Positions 24,768 to 34,275 are shown, counted from the first letter of the stretch. The stretch is 64,000 bases of DNA from Calothrix sp. NIES-2100 (GCF_002368195.1 NZ_AP018178.1:605738-669737), one strand, 5' to 3'. Numbers and translations are program-made. Notes: a model not told the origin generated them from the sequence alone.

Positions 24768-26816
24768 TTACTTTACAAATTGCATAACTTCATCGAACAT
24801 CTTAGTTACCAAGTCTTGGTAAAAGTTCCAACCTGGTACACCTTCAGTAATACGGATCTCTTGTTTGTTTTTTAAAGGTTTACCACGTTTACCGATAACT
24901 ATTTGCGGTTCTGCAAAATAGTAACTGACTTGTTCACCTTCAGAACCTAGAGATAACATTTTGATTTCACCCTTTCTAATAGTTCGGGTAATTTTTAAGT
25001 TTTCAACCGGATAAATACCAAGTTTCATCTGATTAATTATGTCTTGATAATAGTTTGTTGCAGCCTCAACACTTTCTAATAGCTTAAGCACCAGGGTAGG
25101 CTGAAACTCTTTCTCTAGTTTGCAGCGATCGCGCTTAACATATTTACCTTTAGATTTAAGCTTTCCTTTTAAATCAACGATGATATAGTTTTTCTTTAGT
25201 CCATCGTTTCGGATACCGTCTTCATCTTCATCGGTTCCTGTAACAACAGAACTTTTAATACCGTTGTAAATATCATTTGGTGGTACAAAAAATGCTTGTG
25301 CCTCTAGTTCATAATCTAAATTGATACCCTTGGGCATCTGTGACTGTACAATTTTATGAATCTGTTTATTCAATTCATACGTAGAATCATTAGTACTATA
25401 ATAAACACCGTCAGTATCAATGCTCGCAACGGTTCCACCATTTTCTTGTATTAATTTAACCATCAGTTTTAGAATAGCTCTGCCATAAGCTGTGACTAAA
25501 GCTGCTGCTACATAATCATTAAATTCAATTCCTGTTGTACCAAGAGAACCATACATAGAATTGATCATTATTTTGAATGATCCTTCGGTTTGTATTTCTT
25601 CATTAGTGGCTGTTTTAGCTTTCTTTTTAGCCTTTAATTCAAGCCTAAAGTTTAATAAATATTTCAATAATATAAGCTGAAACTTATCAACATCTTTAAT
25701 ACTACAAATACAATAAGTTAGCATGATACTGGGATAAAGTGATGCTACGTCAATCTTTGAAACATACTTGTAATATCCAGCATTAGCACCAGTTAAACCA
25801 CCTTCAAAAAGTAATTTTTGGTCTGTCCCTGGTAAACTTTGACCTTTAATAGAGTAATGTTTTTTCAGAATATCATTGTGTTTTGAACCGTTACCAGAAT
25901 GGCTTATGCTTTGCAATTTCCAATCAGGTAAAAATAATTTCTGATAGTAAATTGCCGGAATTAAAAAATCACCTAATAATTTAGTATCTTCTAAATCATA
26001 AACAAGGTATTGCGCAAACTCCTCTATTTTTCCCTGATTAACAACAACCCTCATTTCTTCATAACTCAGTTCGAGTCTAGCTTCTGACCTTAAGCCAGTC
26101 TGTAACACTGATTGTTTTAGGCTATGACTAGTTAACTTCCTAGCTACAAAATCCCATGCTAGAACCTGATTATAGAGGTCTATAATGGCACATTTGTCTT
26201 TAGGATATGTAGTTAACCAGATACCATTATAAGTTTGTGGTTTACCCCATTTTTGAGCCGTTTTATGACAAGTTTCACGCTTGTCATTTACATAAAAATA
26301 ATGTTTAACATTATTAACTAGACAACGTTTAATAATGAACGGTAAATCAAATTTAAAACCATTAAAAGTTACAAATAAATCGGGATTCTTTTTAGTTAAT
26401 ATTTCAACAAATTTTTGTAGCCCTAGTTTTTCTGAACCTGAATTAATGACAACTAAATTATTACCAGAATATTTAACATTTTCTGTGTCAGCTTGATTCA
26501 ATTTATCTATCAACAATTGTTTGTTAATAGGTTTAGCCAAACAATTGATAATAACCGCTACATTTTTTTCGTTATAAAGTCCAATTAATTCAACCTTATC
26601 AACATCAGGGTTCAATCCAGAGGTTTCAATATCAACATAAAATTGACTTAATTCTGCGTAAGGTTTTAAATTTATCGTTGGTTTCCATTCTGGTAAATCG
26701 TATTCAGGATAATGAAACAAATCTAATCTAGACTCATCTATATGAATACGATTACCGATAATTTCTACAACCTTTCTAGCGCTAAATTGTTTTGGTTTAT
26801 CCAGGGATATAGTCAT
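24768..26816 (-). CDS. Family B DNA polymerase with 3'-5' exonuclease
   Basis: A 682-residue protein. Exonuclease motifs: Exo I D62/E64 (VDIETSGLNP), Exo II FNGFKFD at 151-157 and Exo III Y273xxxD277. Polymerase motifs: A DVASLYPS with Asp356, B K415xxxNSMYG and C DTD at 467-469. All metal-binding residues are present, so it should be active and proofreading. It is compact for the family. PolB genes are known from Nostoc phages and cyanobacterial plasmids; this one is the likely replicase of the element. Confidence 0.93.
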   Translation of the reverse strand: MTISLDKPKQFSARKVVEIIGNRIHIDESRLDLFHYPEYDLPEWKPTINLKPYAELSQFYVDIETSGLNPDVDKVELIGLYNEKNVAVIINCLAKPINKQLLIDKLNQADTENVKYSGNNLVVINSGSEKLGLQKFVEILTKKNPDLFVTFNGFKFDLPFIIKRCLVNNVKHYFYVNDKRETCHKTAQKWGKPQTYNGIWLTTYPKDKCAIIDLYNQVLAWDFVARKLTSHSLKQSVLQTGLRSEARLELSYEEMRVVVNQGKIEEFAQYLVYDLEDTKLLGDFLIPAIYYQKLFLPDWKLQSISHSGNGSKHNDILKKHYSIKGQSLPGTDQKLLFEGGLTGANAGYYKYVSKIDVASLYPSIMLTYCICSIKDVDKFQLILLKYLLNFRLELKAKKKAKTATNEEIQTEGSFKIMINSMYGSLGTTGIEFNDYVAAALVTAYGRAILKLMVKLIQENGGTVASIDTDGVYYSTNDSTYELNKQIHKIVQSQMPKGINLDYELEAQAFFVPPNDIYNGIKSSVVTGTDEDEDGIRNDGLKKNYIIVDLKGKLKSKGKYVKRDRCKLEKEFQPTLVLKLLESVEAATNYYQDIINQMKLGIYPVENLKITRTIRKGEIKMLSLGSEGEQVSYYFAEPQIVIGKRGKPLKNKQEIRITEGVPGWNFYQDLVTKMFDEVMQFVK

Positions 26817-26817
26817 G

Positions 26818-27111
26818 TTATCTAACCTTAATTTCTTGTCCGTTTTCCCAAACTTTTAAAAAATCTAAGCTGCTATATTCATTTAAAACATCTTCCAATA
26901 AACTGTAATCATCACCTTTATAAAAACAAACTTGATCTGCTAAATCTGGGTAATAATCCGGTAAATCGTTTTTGTGTTCAGTGACTAAATTTAAAATTCT
27001 ATACAAATTAATTTGCTTAGGAACTTTTCCTGAAATTCCATACCCTATTAAAATTATTGGATAATTATTAATAATTCTTTTAGATTCTGATGACAACTCG
27101 GTGTTTTTCAT
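26818..27111 (-). CDS. Hypothetical protein upstream of polymerase
   Basis: A 97-residue protein without recognised motif (IILIGYGISGKVPKQINLYRI). It lies one base from the polymerase start and four bases from the preceding gene, so it is clearly in the same operon. Confidence 0.6.
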   Translation of the reverse strand: MKNTELSSESKRIINNYPIILIGYGISGKVPKQINLYRILNLVTEHKNDLPDYYPDLADQVCFYKGDDYSLLEDVLNEYSSLDFLKVWENGQEIKVR

Positions 27112-27115
27112 AATT

Positions 27116-27301
27116 CTAGATTTCCTTCAATTCATTAATTAATACAAATTCATGTCTGGCTGTTGAAAAAGGTCTATCAATCTTTGCCCATTGTTCAGAA
27201 TCCGTTAAATTACTGAGTTCTGTTATATACACTAGACAATTTTTGTATAATAACGGTTTTCTCTGGATGTAATAGTCAAAAAGCTTAAGTCTAGGTATCA
27301 T
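27116..27301 (-). CDS. Hypothetical small protein, first gene of polymerase operon
   Basis: A 61-residue basic protein (MIPRLKLFDYYIQRKPLLYKN). It is the first gene after a promoter carrying palindromes A and B. Function unknown. Confidence 0.55.
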   Translation of the reverse strand: MIPRLKLFDYYIQRKPLLYKNCLVYITELSNLTDSEQWAKIDRPFSTARHEFVLINELKEI

Positions 27302-27313
27302 ATTTGTAATTTC

Positions 27314-27380
27314 AAAAAGTGACTTTTTATTTTGTCCGACAAATCTATAATAGTTTAGTCTTTATAGATTTGTCAAACAT
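27314..27380 (-). promoter_or_regulatory. Promoter of polymerase operon with palindromes A and B
   Basis: On the minus strand, TTGACA is followed after 18 bases by TATTAT, then TTGTCGGACAA (27332-27342) around the start of transcription, then AAAAAGTCACTTTTT (27314-27328) in the leader. Confidence 0.7.
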
Positions 27381-27397
27381 GTAATATACTTAGTAAG

Positions 27398-29362
27398 CTA
27401 TTTAACATTTAGCACACTTTGTAGCTTTCTAGACCAAGCCGAGTAAGCATAACTTTCATGCACGTTTCGATAAACACAAGCTGATTTAAAATCATCAAGG
27501 GTTAAATGTTGATGCTTATTTATCAAAGCGTCAAAAAATTTTTTGTTGTTTAGGTTTTCATACTTTCTGAATAATGCAGACATATTGACACTGTATGAAT
27601 CGTCACAAGTGTCTAAAATCATCTCTGCGTTCAAATCGATTTCTTTTTCTTGTCTAGGTTTTCTAATTTTTGGTTGAGGTACTAGAACGGTTACACCACA
27701 GTTATCACACTCTATGGTTTCTACCGCTTTTGCAAGTATCCTGTAATCATTGTGTAGAATTTCTGAACAATTAGGACAAATTAGATTATATTTAGCTTCT
27801 AGTTCTCGTTGCTTTTTACCTTTTAAATCAAAGCTACGGATTCTGTTTGGATAACCGTGAATTAATTTGTTACCAACATGGTCAATGATGTGTTGAATCT
27901 TTCCTTGTTGATAACGGTTAGATCTACCGTTTCCCTGGTCGTACACAATTTCTGATGCTGTTTTGCGTAGCCATTGTGTAACAGAAGCATCTGGACAATT
28001 AAAACCTTCGCTCAAGATATTAAAATTAGAAATTATTAACAAACTGTCTGGATGTTCTACAGGCAATTTGAAACGTTTTAGAGACTCTCTACGGTAGGTT
28101 TTATCCGTTGTTCCATCCAAATGTACAGCAATCTCTTTTCCATACTGTTGTAGTCCAAATTCATTGTAAGCGTTAACGACTTGTTTGGAATGCTCAACGC
28201 TTGAACAAAATACAACAGTCTTTAACCCTGGTGTAAATTTGTGCCAAGTTTCAACAGCATCAGCATTAATCACATCATTATTAAGTATTTCTGATTGTTG
28301 TTGTAAATCAAATTCACCACGAGTTTTTTTAAAGTCAAAAGATACAAAGTGACCAGGGTTAACAAAGCGGAACGGTGCTAAAAAATTATTGTCAATGTAC
28401 CATTGATATGATTTACCAACTACTAAAGCTTGGTAGATATCTGTAAAGCTTTTACCATCTAAACGTTCTGGTGTTGCCGAAAATCCTAGTTTAACTGCAT
28501 CAGGGTAATAATCTAAAATCTTTTTCCAGGATTTAGCCGGGCTATGATGACAATTGTGAACCAAAATATCATCTACAAAATACGTGTGATAATCTTCGAC
28601 TTCTAAATTGTAAACAATAGTGTCATCTTCAAAATGTAAATAAGTGTCTTTAACTTCTAAAATTTCCCAACGTCCTTTATAAAGTTTAAAAACTTCATCA
28701 CCAGTTTTTAACTTTTCTGATTTTACCCATCCTTTACCACAAACATAATAAGGGTGATTGAGTGTAGAAGTTATCATCCTGCCATTTGATAATCTAATAG
28801 TACTAAATTCATTAGAAACACTTTTAAAAATTTTAGTAACTTTTTTCTTAATTAAACGGCTACCAAAAGGATTATTTTCATCAACAGACCATACATAATC
28901 ACCAACCTTATACTGTTCGATTGGTTTTCCATCCACTAAAGTTCCTGCCGGAAAACATTCATCAGCAATTATCATTGTAGGTTTCAAATCTAATTTATCC
29001 AGTTTGTTTTTAAGAGTGTCAACACTGGCAATATAAACCCTGGAACTAAGAGTTTTTAAACCGGATTTAATAAAGCTGATATAGACTTTATTCTGATGAA
29101 AATAATCAGCCAAATTATCGAGTAATTCTTCCCTGTGAACAAGCATCAAAACTATATTATCTTCAGACTGTGTTAAGTGTCTGATAGCTAGATAATTTTG
29201 CTCAACACTCTTGCCCGTTCCTGTAAAATTCTGACGTAATATAGACTTTACACCCTGGTCTATTAATGTGTCGATTTCTTGGATTCCTTCAGCTTGGTAA
29301 CAACGTAATTTTGAAGCGAGTTGTTGTTCAAGATTTTTCAAGTATTCTGGTGTATTTTTCAT
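27398..29362 (-). CDS. DEAD/DEAH helicase interrupted by an in-frame mini-intein
   Basis: A 654-residue precursor. Walker A is FTGTGKS (46-52). Motif II is split: Asp134-Glu135 are followed by a 135-residue intein (136-270), then Cys271-His-His. After splicing the motif reads DECHH. Motif III is SATPE (295-299) and motif VI QGNGRSNR lies near 480. A CxxC...CxxC zinc ribbon stands near 530-560. The mature helicase would be 519 residues. Without splicing the ATPase cannot work, so activity depends on the intein. It lies in the leftward replication block, and a replicative or recombination role is likely. Confidence 0.9.
   Translation of the reverse strand: MKNTPEYLKNLEQQLASKLRCYQAEGIQEIDTLIDQGVKSILRQNFTGTGKSVEQNYLAIRHLTQSEDNIVLMLVHREELLDNLADYFHQNKVYISFIKSGLKTLSSRVYIASVDTLKNKLDKLDLKPTMIIADECFPAGTLVDGKPIEQYKVGDYVWSVDENNPFGSRLIKKKVTKIFKSVSNEFSTIRLSNGRMITSTLNHPYYVCGKGWVKSEKLKTGDEVFKLYKGRWEILEVKDTYLHFEDDTIVYNLEVEDYHTYFVDDILVHNCHHSPAKSWKKILDYYPDAVKLGFSATPERLDGKSFTDIYQALVVGKSYQWYIDNNFLAPFRFVNPGHFVSFDFKKTRGEFDLQQQSEILNNDVINADAVETWHKFTPGLKTVVFCSSVEHSKQVVNAYNEFGLQQYGKEIAVHLDGTTDKTYRRESLKRFKLPVEHPDSLLIISNFNILSEGFNCPDASVTQWLRKTASEIVYDQGNGRSNRYQQGKIQHIIDHVGNKLIHGYPNRIRSFDLKGKKQRELEAKYNLICPNCSEILHNDYRILAKAVETIECDNCGVTVLVPQPKIRKPRQEKEIDLNAEMILDTCDDSYSVNMSALFRKYENLNNKKFFDALINKHQHLTLDDFKSACVYRNVHESYAYSAWSRKLQSVLNVK
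28553..28957 (-). other. Mini-intein coding segment within helicase motif II
   Basis: The 135 residues begin with Cys (CFPAGTLVDG), carry a block-B-like TSTLNHPYYV, block F VYNLEVEDYHTYFVDD and end in VHN before extein Cys+1. This is a full class 1 splicing set (Cys1, His-Asn, Cys+1). No homing endonuclease domain is present between blocks B and F. It belongs to the Hint superfamily. Confidence 0.93.
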
Positions 29363-29382
29363 TTTTAGGTTAATCGGGTTAA

Positions 29383-29601
29383 TTAGCGATCGCTTTCAAT
29401 TTCTTGGATAACCAGAGAAACAAAAGTGATTATGTTTATCGGCAATGATGGAACAACCAAAAACAGATATAAAATTACTAGATGAATCCGAACATTTTTC
29501 AAACAATCAAAATCTTTCAGATAACTATAAAGAAATATGGTTGTGTAAAGAAAAATGTTAGTTAACAAGCAAAAATCATAGAAATAAATTAGTGTCAACA
29601 T
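29383..29601 (-). CDS. Small membrane protein
   Basis: A 72-residue hydrophobic protein with two likely transmembrane segments (LIYFYDFCLLTNIFLYTTIF and IHLVILYLFLVVPSLPINII) and a charged tail. No family recognised; moderate confidence because hydrophobic frames arise easily in AT-rich DNA. Confidence 0.45.
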   Translation of the reverse strand: MLTLIYFYDFCLLTNIFLYTTIFLYSYLKDFDCLKNVRIHLVILYLFLVVPSLPINIITFVSLVIQEIESDR

Positions 29602-29637
29602 ATTGTTATAATTCTTAACATTACGGGATTTTTAAAA

Positions 29638-29667
29638 AGTATCCCTAAATTAATAGGGATACTTAGG
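29638..29667 (-). terminator. Hairpin after the 337-residue protein gene
   Basis: Arms AAGTATCCCT and AGGGATACTT flank an 8-base AT loop, with a T-rich tract on the minus strand. It lies just past the end of the gene at 29680. Confidence 0.7.
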
Positions 29668-29679
29668 TTAATCAAAGAA

Positions 29680-30693
29680 CTAGAATTTTTCTAGAACAGC
29701 TAGTTCTTTTTCATCAATTTGAACAGCTTCAACAACTTTAGTTGTTGCTGGTGCTAAGGCTGGTTTAGCTGGTTGTTGATTTCCGGGAACAATTTTTAAC
29801 AAATTCCCTGGATTATATTTCTCAGGATCTTTTTTAGCAATACTGGTGATAATAAGCTGTAACTTACCACCATTAGCCATTGCCTCTAATGCTCTTTGAG
29901 CAAGACTGGGTTTATCGGGGGTTCCTTCCTGTTTAATTAATATTGCTGACATTTGATTAGCAGGTACATAAACAGCTTCAGGATTTTTAATTAAAACACC
30001 ATCTTTAGTTAATGCCTGATCAATCCCGGAAATATAAAATTTAACAGATGCTCCATATTCCGGGTGTGTTTCTTGAATTTCCCAATACTTAACATCTGCA
30101 ACTAAAGCTGGTTTCAACGGTTTATTAGCACGTACATAAGGTCTAACTAAATCCGTCAATTTAACACCAAACACACCAAAAGAATCTAAAACAGAAGTTA
30201 AATCATTAACATTTTCTAAATTTTCTAGATCCTCATATTTAACATTAGAAAGCCATTTGGCAAATATAGAGATCTGATTTTTACCAAATCTCAAGAATGT
30301 GATAATATTACCTTGGTTTTCTTTAAATTCTAAAGTTGCCAAACCAGCTTTAAACTTAACAACATCTTCACCAGAATCATCATCCTGATCAATTTTGTAA
30401 GCAATTTCAACTTCATTTAAATCATCACCTGTTCCAAATTGTAAAACCGCTTTCCCGTTTTTCTTAACTAATGAAAAACCATAAACAGCATCTGCGTATC
30501 CATTATTTACTCGAATACTAAAAACGTTATTCTCATTAAAATCAGGCTTAACAGCTTTCAGAATTTTAGTTAGTTCTGGATAAAACGAATGTTCCTCAAT
30601 TTGTTCAAATGTTACAGGATAATATCCATCTGCTCCAAAAGTTAAATTGCGTAAAGACTCGAAATTTTCTAGACTTAATTTGATAATTGCCAT
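29680..30693 (-). CDS. Unknown protein of the replication block
   Basis: A 337-residue soluble, acidic protein. Residues about 1-260 are a mixed fold, followed by a Pro/Ala/Lys linker (GNQQPAKPALAPATTKVVEA) and an acidic C-terminal tip (DEKELAVLEKF). A folded domain with flexible linker and acidic tip is the layout of phage single-strand-binding proteins, and its place next to the helicase and polymerase fits. There is no sequence match I can name, so this is inference. Its leader CTCTAAAGGATTCAAA before ATG is shared with genes at 43167 and 43417. Confidence 0.65.
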   Translation of the reverse strand: MAIIKLSLENFESLRNLTFGADGYYPVTFEQIEEHSFYPELTKILKAVKPDFNENNVFSIRVNNGYADAVYGFSLVKKNGKAVLQFGTGDDLNEVEIAYKIDQDDDSGEDVVKFKAGLATLEFKENQGNIITFLRFGKNQISIFAKWLSNVKYEDLENLENVNDLTSVLDSFGVFGVKLTDLVRPYVRANKPLKPALVADVKYWEIQETHPEYGASVKFYISGIDQALTKDGVLIKNPEAVYVPANQMSAILIKQEGTPDKPSLAQRALEAMANGGKLQLIITSIAKKDPEKYNPGNLLKIVPGNQQPAKPALAPATTKVVEAVQIDEKELAVLEKF

Positions 30694-30794
30694 TGTTTGA
30701 ATCCTTTAGAGTTAATTTGGGTTAATTGAGATTACTTGAGTTAATTTGTAAGCCTTTTATGTCATGCTCGGGACAATTTTAAATAGTTAAAGAA

Positions 30795-31037
30795 CTATTT
30801 AATTAGTTCAGAACCTACCGAAACATTTAACTGAAATTGTTTGTAATTACCATCAGGTAACATTAAAACTAACTTAGATTTTGAAAAATCTATGTAAACA
30901 CAATGAAATTTTGTGCCAACTTTAAATTCAGCTATATCAATTTTCAAAATTACATCGTAAAATTGAAAACACATTGTATCAGCCTGATCCCAATCTTTAT
31001 AGTCAAATAACTGAGATTGAATAGATTTGTTTTCCAT
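30795..31037 (-). CDS. Hypothetical protein
   Basis: An 80-residue beta-rich protein (KFHCVYIDFSKSKLVLMLPDGNYKQFQLNVS). It is the first gene after a promoter with palindromes A and B at 31137-31172. No family recognised. Confidence 0.55.
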   Translation of the reverse strand: MENKSIQSQLFDYKDWDQADTMCFQFYDVILKIDIAEFKVGTKFHCVYIDFSKSKLVLMLPDGNYKQFQLNVSVGSELIK

Positions 31038-31122
31038 TTCTAAATACCTACCTAAATAAGAACATTTTTAGTCTTTCCTAAAAGTCTTCACATCTTCAGT
31101 CTTTCCCGATGTCTTCACTTTA

Positions 31123-31195
31123 TGTCAGACAATTTGAAAAGTGACTTTTTATTTTGTCCGACAAATCTATAATAGCAAACTTTTAAAGAGTGTCA
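31123..31195 (-). promoter_or_regulatory. Promoter with palindromes A and B
   Basis: On the minus strand, TTGACA and TATTAT are 16 bases apart. TTGTCGGACAA (31154-31164) follows the -10, then AAAAAGTCACTTTT (31137-31150) and a further TTGTCTGACAT-type half (31122-31133). Same order as at 27314. Confidence 0.7.
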
Positions 31196-31283
31196 ACCAA
31201 TTTTGAATATAATTTAGATAAATATAATTTATAATATCATGGTATAATATATAAGTTTTTATAATATAAAATAAAAACTATTC

Positions 31284-31340
31284 AAAAAGTCACTTTTTAA
31301 AATAAAAACCCGTGTATCAATAAAAGATAAACGGGTTATA
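31284..31340 (-). terminator. Palindrome A plus terminator after the DHH gene
   Basis: AAAAAGTCACTTTTT at 31284-31298 is next to a hairpin with arms AACCCGT and ACGGGTT (about 31306-31337). The hairpin ends the leftward DHH gene. The region 31196-31283 is extremely AT-rich with no gene. Confidence 0.6.
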
Positions 31341-31379
31341 TAAGTATTGTAGATTGGCTGACTATATTAATTATAACAG

Positions 31380-32333
31380 TTATACACTCTTTTGAACTAT
31401 TAAGTCTTTTAATCCCTGGTCTGATCCATACCATTTAAAGTTGGCAGCATTTTTCAAACCACTTATAGACTCTATATCCGAAAACAATTCAATCAAATTA
31501 GTGTTATAAGTATAAATACTACTTCTAATTCTTATATGTTCGGGTTGTCCTTTGTTTATGATTACCACAAATTTACTAAATGGATAGTAGCTACTGAGTA
31601 CTTCACCAAGATCGCTTTTAAGTGCTATATCAGATTTATTAAGCTTAACAACCGGAATATCACCATAAAATTCTACGCGATTTAAATATATTTGAATCTT
31701 TTCACGTTTCTTGAGTACCGATGGCTCACCATAAGGAACTAGAAAATCTAAAACTAATTGAAAATCTATATTTTCTAGTTCCAGCAATTGATCAAACAAA
31801 TTGAAACTTCTACGTAACTTTGAAAGTCCTGAAAATACTTCATCACAATATTGTAATTGTTTGATGAATAAATCGCGATCACGTACATATTGCAGAAGCT
31901 TAGGTATTGGTTGTCCAGGGTAAAGAGTTTTCCAAGTTAACGTAGCACCACACTCTTGATCATCAAAAATCAAGTTGTCTAGGGTATAACTAGATTTTTT
32001 AACAGTTTCTAAAAAGCCTTCATGATGATCAATAACGTAAATAGCTTTTCCTCTTTCTTTCCAATAATTTAAAAAAGCTGGTTTGAAACTAAAATCAACC
32101 ACCAAAATATTTTTGTAATTTGTCAAGTCTGGTATTATTCCCTGGTTCGCTTTATCGTAAGTCCAGCCAACATATTCTAAATCAGGGTTAATCTCTGAGT
32201 ACTTTCTATAACACACCCAAGAAGCTGCAAAACCATCAGGACAAGCAAAATCTTCTACAACATTATGATAGATAACTAAATCAGGAATAAAGCTATCAGG
32301 AATAATAACTGTTTTGGATTCTTGTAAAAGCAT
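31380..32333 (-). CDS. DHH-family phosphoesterase
   Basis: From the ATG at 32333 the protein is 317 residues. It shows the DHH-family metal motifs: an N-terminal HNVVEDFACPDGFAASW, VVDFS in the middle and VIDHHEG further on. Members cleave short oligonucleotides or 3'-5' phosphodiester bonds (RecJ/NrnA-type). A longer frame to 32399 would start above the promoter, so it is rejected. The role in the element may be nucleotide recycling or DNA end processing. Confidence 0.8.
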   Translation of the reverse strand: MLLQESKTVIIPDSFIPDLVIYHNVVEDFACPDGFAASWVCYRKYSEINPDLEYVGWTYDKANQGIIPDLTNYKNILVVDFSFKPAFLNYWKERGKAIYVIDHHEGFLETVKKSSYTLDNLIFDDQECGATLTWKTLYPGQPIPKLLQYVRDRDLFIKQLQYCDEVFSGLSKLRRSFNLFDQLLELENIDFQLVLDFLVPYGEPSVLKKREKIQIYLNRVEFYGDIPVVKLNKSDIALKSDLGEVLSSYYPFSKFVVIINKGQPEHIRIRSSIYTYNTNLIELFSDIESISGLKNAANFKWYGSDQGLKDLIVQKSV

Positions 32334-32360
32334 AATAATTTTGAAAACACTACTAATATT

Positions 32361-32397
32361 ATAGTGTTTTGTCCGGCAATTCAAAAAGTCACTTTTC
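32361..32397 (-). promoter_or_regulatory. Promoter of DHH gene with palindrome A and variant B
   Basis: On the minus strand, AAAAGTGACTTTTT (32383-32397) is followed by TTGCCGGACAA (one change from palindrome B) and a TATAAT -10 box. Confidence 0.65.
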
Positions 32398-32733
32398 AAT
32401 TTTAAAAATATAGAATTTATTTGCTATAGCACAAAAGTTTAAATTTGTCAAGAGTATTTTATAATAATTCTTTAACAATTTTTGGATTTTGTAATTTATC
32501 GCAGAGTTACAAAAAATTTTTGTAGTTTTTCAATCTGGACACAAAAACCTTATATCTATATAAAAGCTATCAGAAGCCGTTCAAATAACTTTGGTAAGTC
32601 CTAGGGCATTCTAGACCAGGGTAAAAGCATATATGGATTCTAGGGTACTTAGATAATCTAAAACCTTTTAACTATCTATTGTCAATAAAACATGTTAATG
32701 ACAATAACTGTACTAGAGTATTTTTACTTATTA

Positions 32734-32916
32734 AGTACTACTGTAATAGTACAGATATTCTCAATAAGCTCGATATTCTCAATAAGACTACAAAAAATTT
32801 TGTAGTTTTTTGTAATGGTTTTTGTAGAAATTACAAACTACAAAAACCTTACACAGCAAGGATTTTGTAATAGTTTTTGTAGATTTTGTAGTTTTGAGCC
32901 GGATATAAATCTCTAC
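32734..32916. repeat. Left arm of long inverted repeat (candidate origin)
   Basis: Runs from GTACTACTGTAATAGTACAG to the GGATATAAATCTC stretch. It is almost identical to the reverse complement of 33388-33570, with only a few substitutions. The arm is rich in TTTTTGTAG and its complement CTACAAAAA. A 63-codon frame in it is mirrored in the other arm and is not called as a gene. Confidence 0.85.
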
Positions 32917-33009
32917 AGGTGTACTAGTACAGGTGTACTATCAAAGTGTACTAGTAAAATTTATACAAACTAGTACTATCAAAGGCTTATAGAAATCTAT
33001 GATTTAATC

Positions 33010-33298
33010 TGGCTAGAGAAAAATAATCATAAATTTTTGTAGTCCAGGGTAGTTGTACTAACAAAAACCTGAGTAAATCATAAAAAATCTAAATAAGTAT
33101 TTTTACTTATAAATTTGTACTAGTTATATAAAGGATAAATTAATATAAGTTTTTCTTATACTTCTTTATGTTTTATATATGTAATACAAATTAAATAGAT
33201 TATTTGTACTAGTTTAAGTATTTATAACTATTTAGGTTTTTGTTAGTACAACTACCCTGGGCTACATAATTTTTTGATTATTTTTCTCTGACCATAGA
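33010..33298. repeat. Inner inverted repeat and AT-rich centre
   Basis: The segments 33012-33070 and 33233-33297 are inverted copies (CTAGAGAAAAATAATCAT; GTAGTTGTACTAACAAAAACC). They enclose an AT-rich centre (33071-33232) without coding potential. Together with the outer arms this makes an interrupted palindrome of about 840 bases. Confidence 0.75.
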
Positions 33299-33387
33299 AA
33301 ACTAGATATTCATATAAGCCTTGATATATAAGATTTTCTTGTACTACAAAACTACCTGTTTTTATATTACAGACATACTACAAAGCT

Positions 33388-33570
33388 CTAGAGATTTATA
33401 TCCGGCTCAAAACTACAAAATCTACAAAAACTATTACAAAATCCTTGCTACATAAGGTTTTTGTAGTTTGTAATTTCTACAAAAACTATTACAAAAAACT
33501 ACAAAATTTTTTGTAGTCTTATTGAGAATATTGAGCTTATTGAGAATATCTGTACTATTACAGTAGTACA
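33388..33570. repeat. Right arm of long inverted repeat
   Basis: Mirror of the left arm at 32734-32916. It lies between the leftward replication block and the rightward primase block, the usual place of a replication origin. Confidence 0.85.
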
Positions 33571-33735
33571 AGTAAGTATAAATGCTTAAAATAACATGTG
33601 TATAAGCTAAACTTATCAATGAAAATCAATGAAAACTACAAAAATACTATAATCAGCGTTTACCCTGGTCAAACACACTGTTATTCAATATTTAATTGAC
33701 AATTTTACAAGAATGTGTTATAGAACAAAATTTAC

Positions 33736-33768
33736 TAAAAAACCTGCCAGAATTCTGACAGGGTTATT
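33736..33768 (-). terminator. Hairpin after small zinc-ribbon gene
   Basis: AAACCTGCCAGAATTCTGAC with its mirrored arm forms a near-perfect hairpin, flanked by A/T tracts. Confidence 0.55.
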
Positions 33769-33847
33769 AGTGTTGATACTTATAGATGCCCAAGCTGATG
33801 ATTAATGATGTAATATATCTGATTTTATTCAAAATATACAAAATATA

Positions 33848-34081
33848 CTAGAAACTTCTGTTGCAACTTGAACATTTAAAAGTCCTTTCCTTTGATAGAG
33901 GTGTTAAAACTAACTTCTGAGAGTTGCAAAATATACAATGTTCTGATTTTATTCTCAAGCAGTTTCTCTTATACATTTCGGCTTCTTTGTAAGCTTTCTG
34001 GAGTCTCAGATTTTGGTAAAACTCTATTTGTGATTGTGATAGCTGGTGATTGGTTGGTCTGACTAAAGACTTGACAGCCAT
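33848..34081 (-). CDS. Small zinc-ribbon protein
   Basis: A 77-residue protein. The C-terminal half has CIFCNSQKLVL and FKCSSCNRSF, a CxxC...CxxC zinc ribbon. The N-terminal half is helical and basic. It resembles small phage or plasmid zinc-ribbon proteins that bind DNA or a partner. It sits alone between the candidate origin and the primase gene. Confidence 0.65.
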   Translation of the reverse strand: MAVKSLVRPTNHQLSQSQIEFYQNLRLQKAYKEAEMYKRNCLRIKSEHCIFCNSQKLVLTPLSKERTFKCSSCNRSF

Positions 34082-34196
34082 ATATCTAACCTGTGAGATT
34101 TGTGTAACTATATATAATACTTAGTGCTGTTACTAACGTCTATAGGTATTTACACAATTTTCATATAGGTATTTACAAACTTTAAATTTAAAAATC

Positions 34197-34275
34197 AAAA
34201 AGTCACTTTTTGATTTGTCCGACAAATTTTAGATAAAAAAATCAGCCAACTTTTAGGGCTGGCTGAAAATTAGGT
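34197..34275. promoter_or_regulatory. Palindromes A and B followed by a hairpin
   Basis: AAAAAGTCACTTTTT (34197-34211) and TTGTCCGACAA (34215-34225) are followed by a hairpin with arms TCAGCCA and TGGCTGA (34242-34266). The 34082-34445 gap holds no gene. Confidence 0.6.

Noticed and set aside
32679..32870. 63-codon frame in the left inverted-repeat arm
   Set aside because: The same peptide is mirrored by 33434-33619 because the arms are inverted copies; low-complexity iterons explain both frames.
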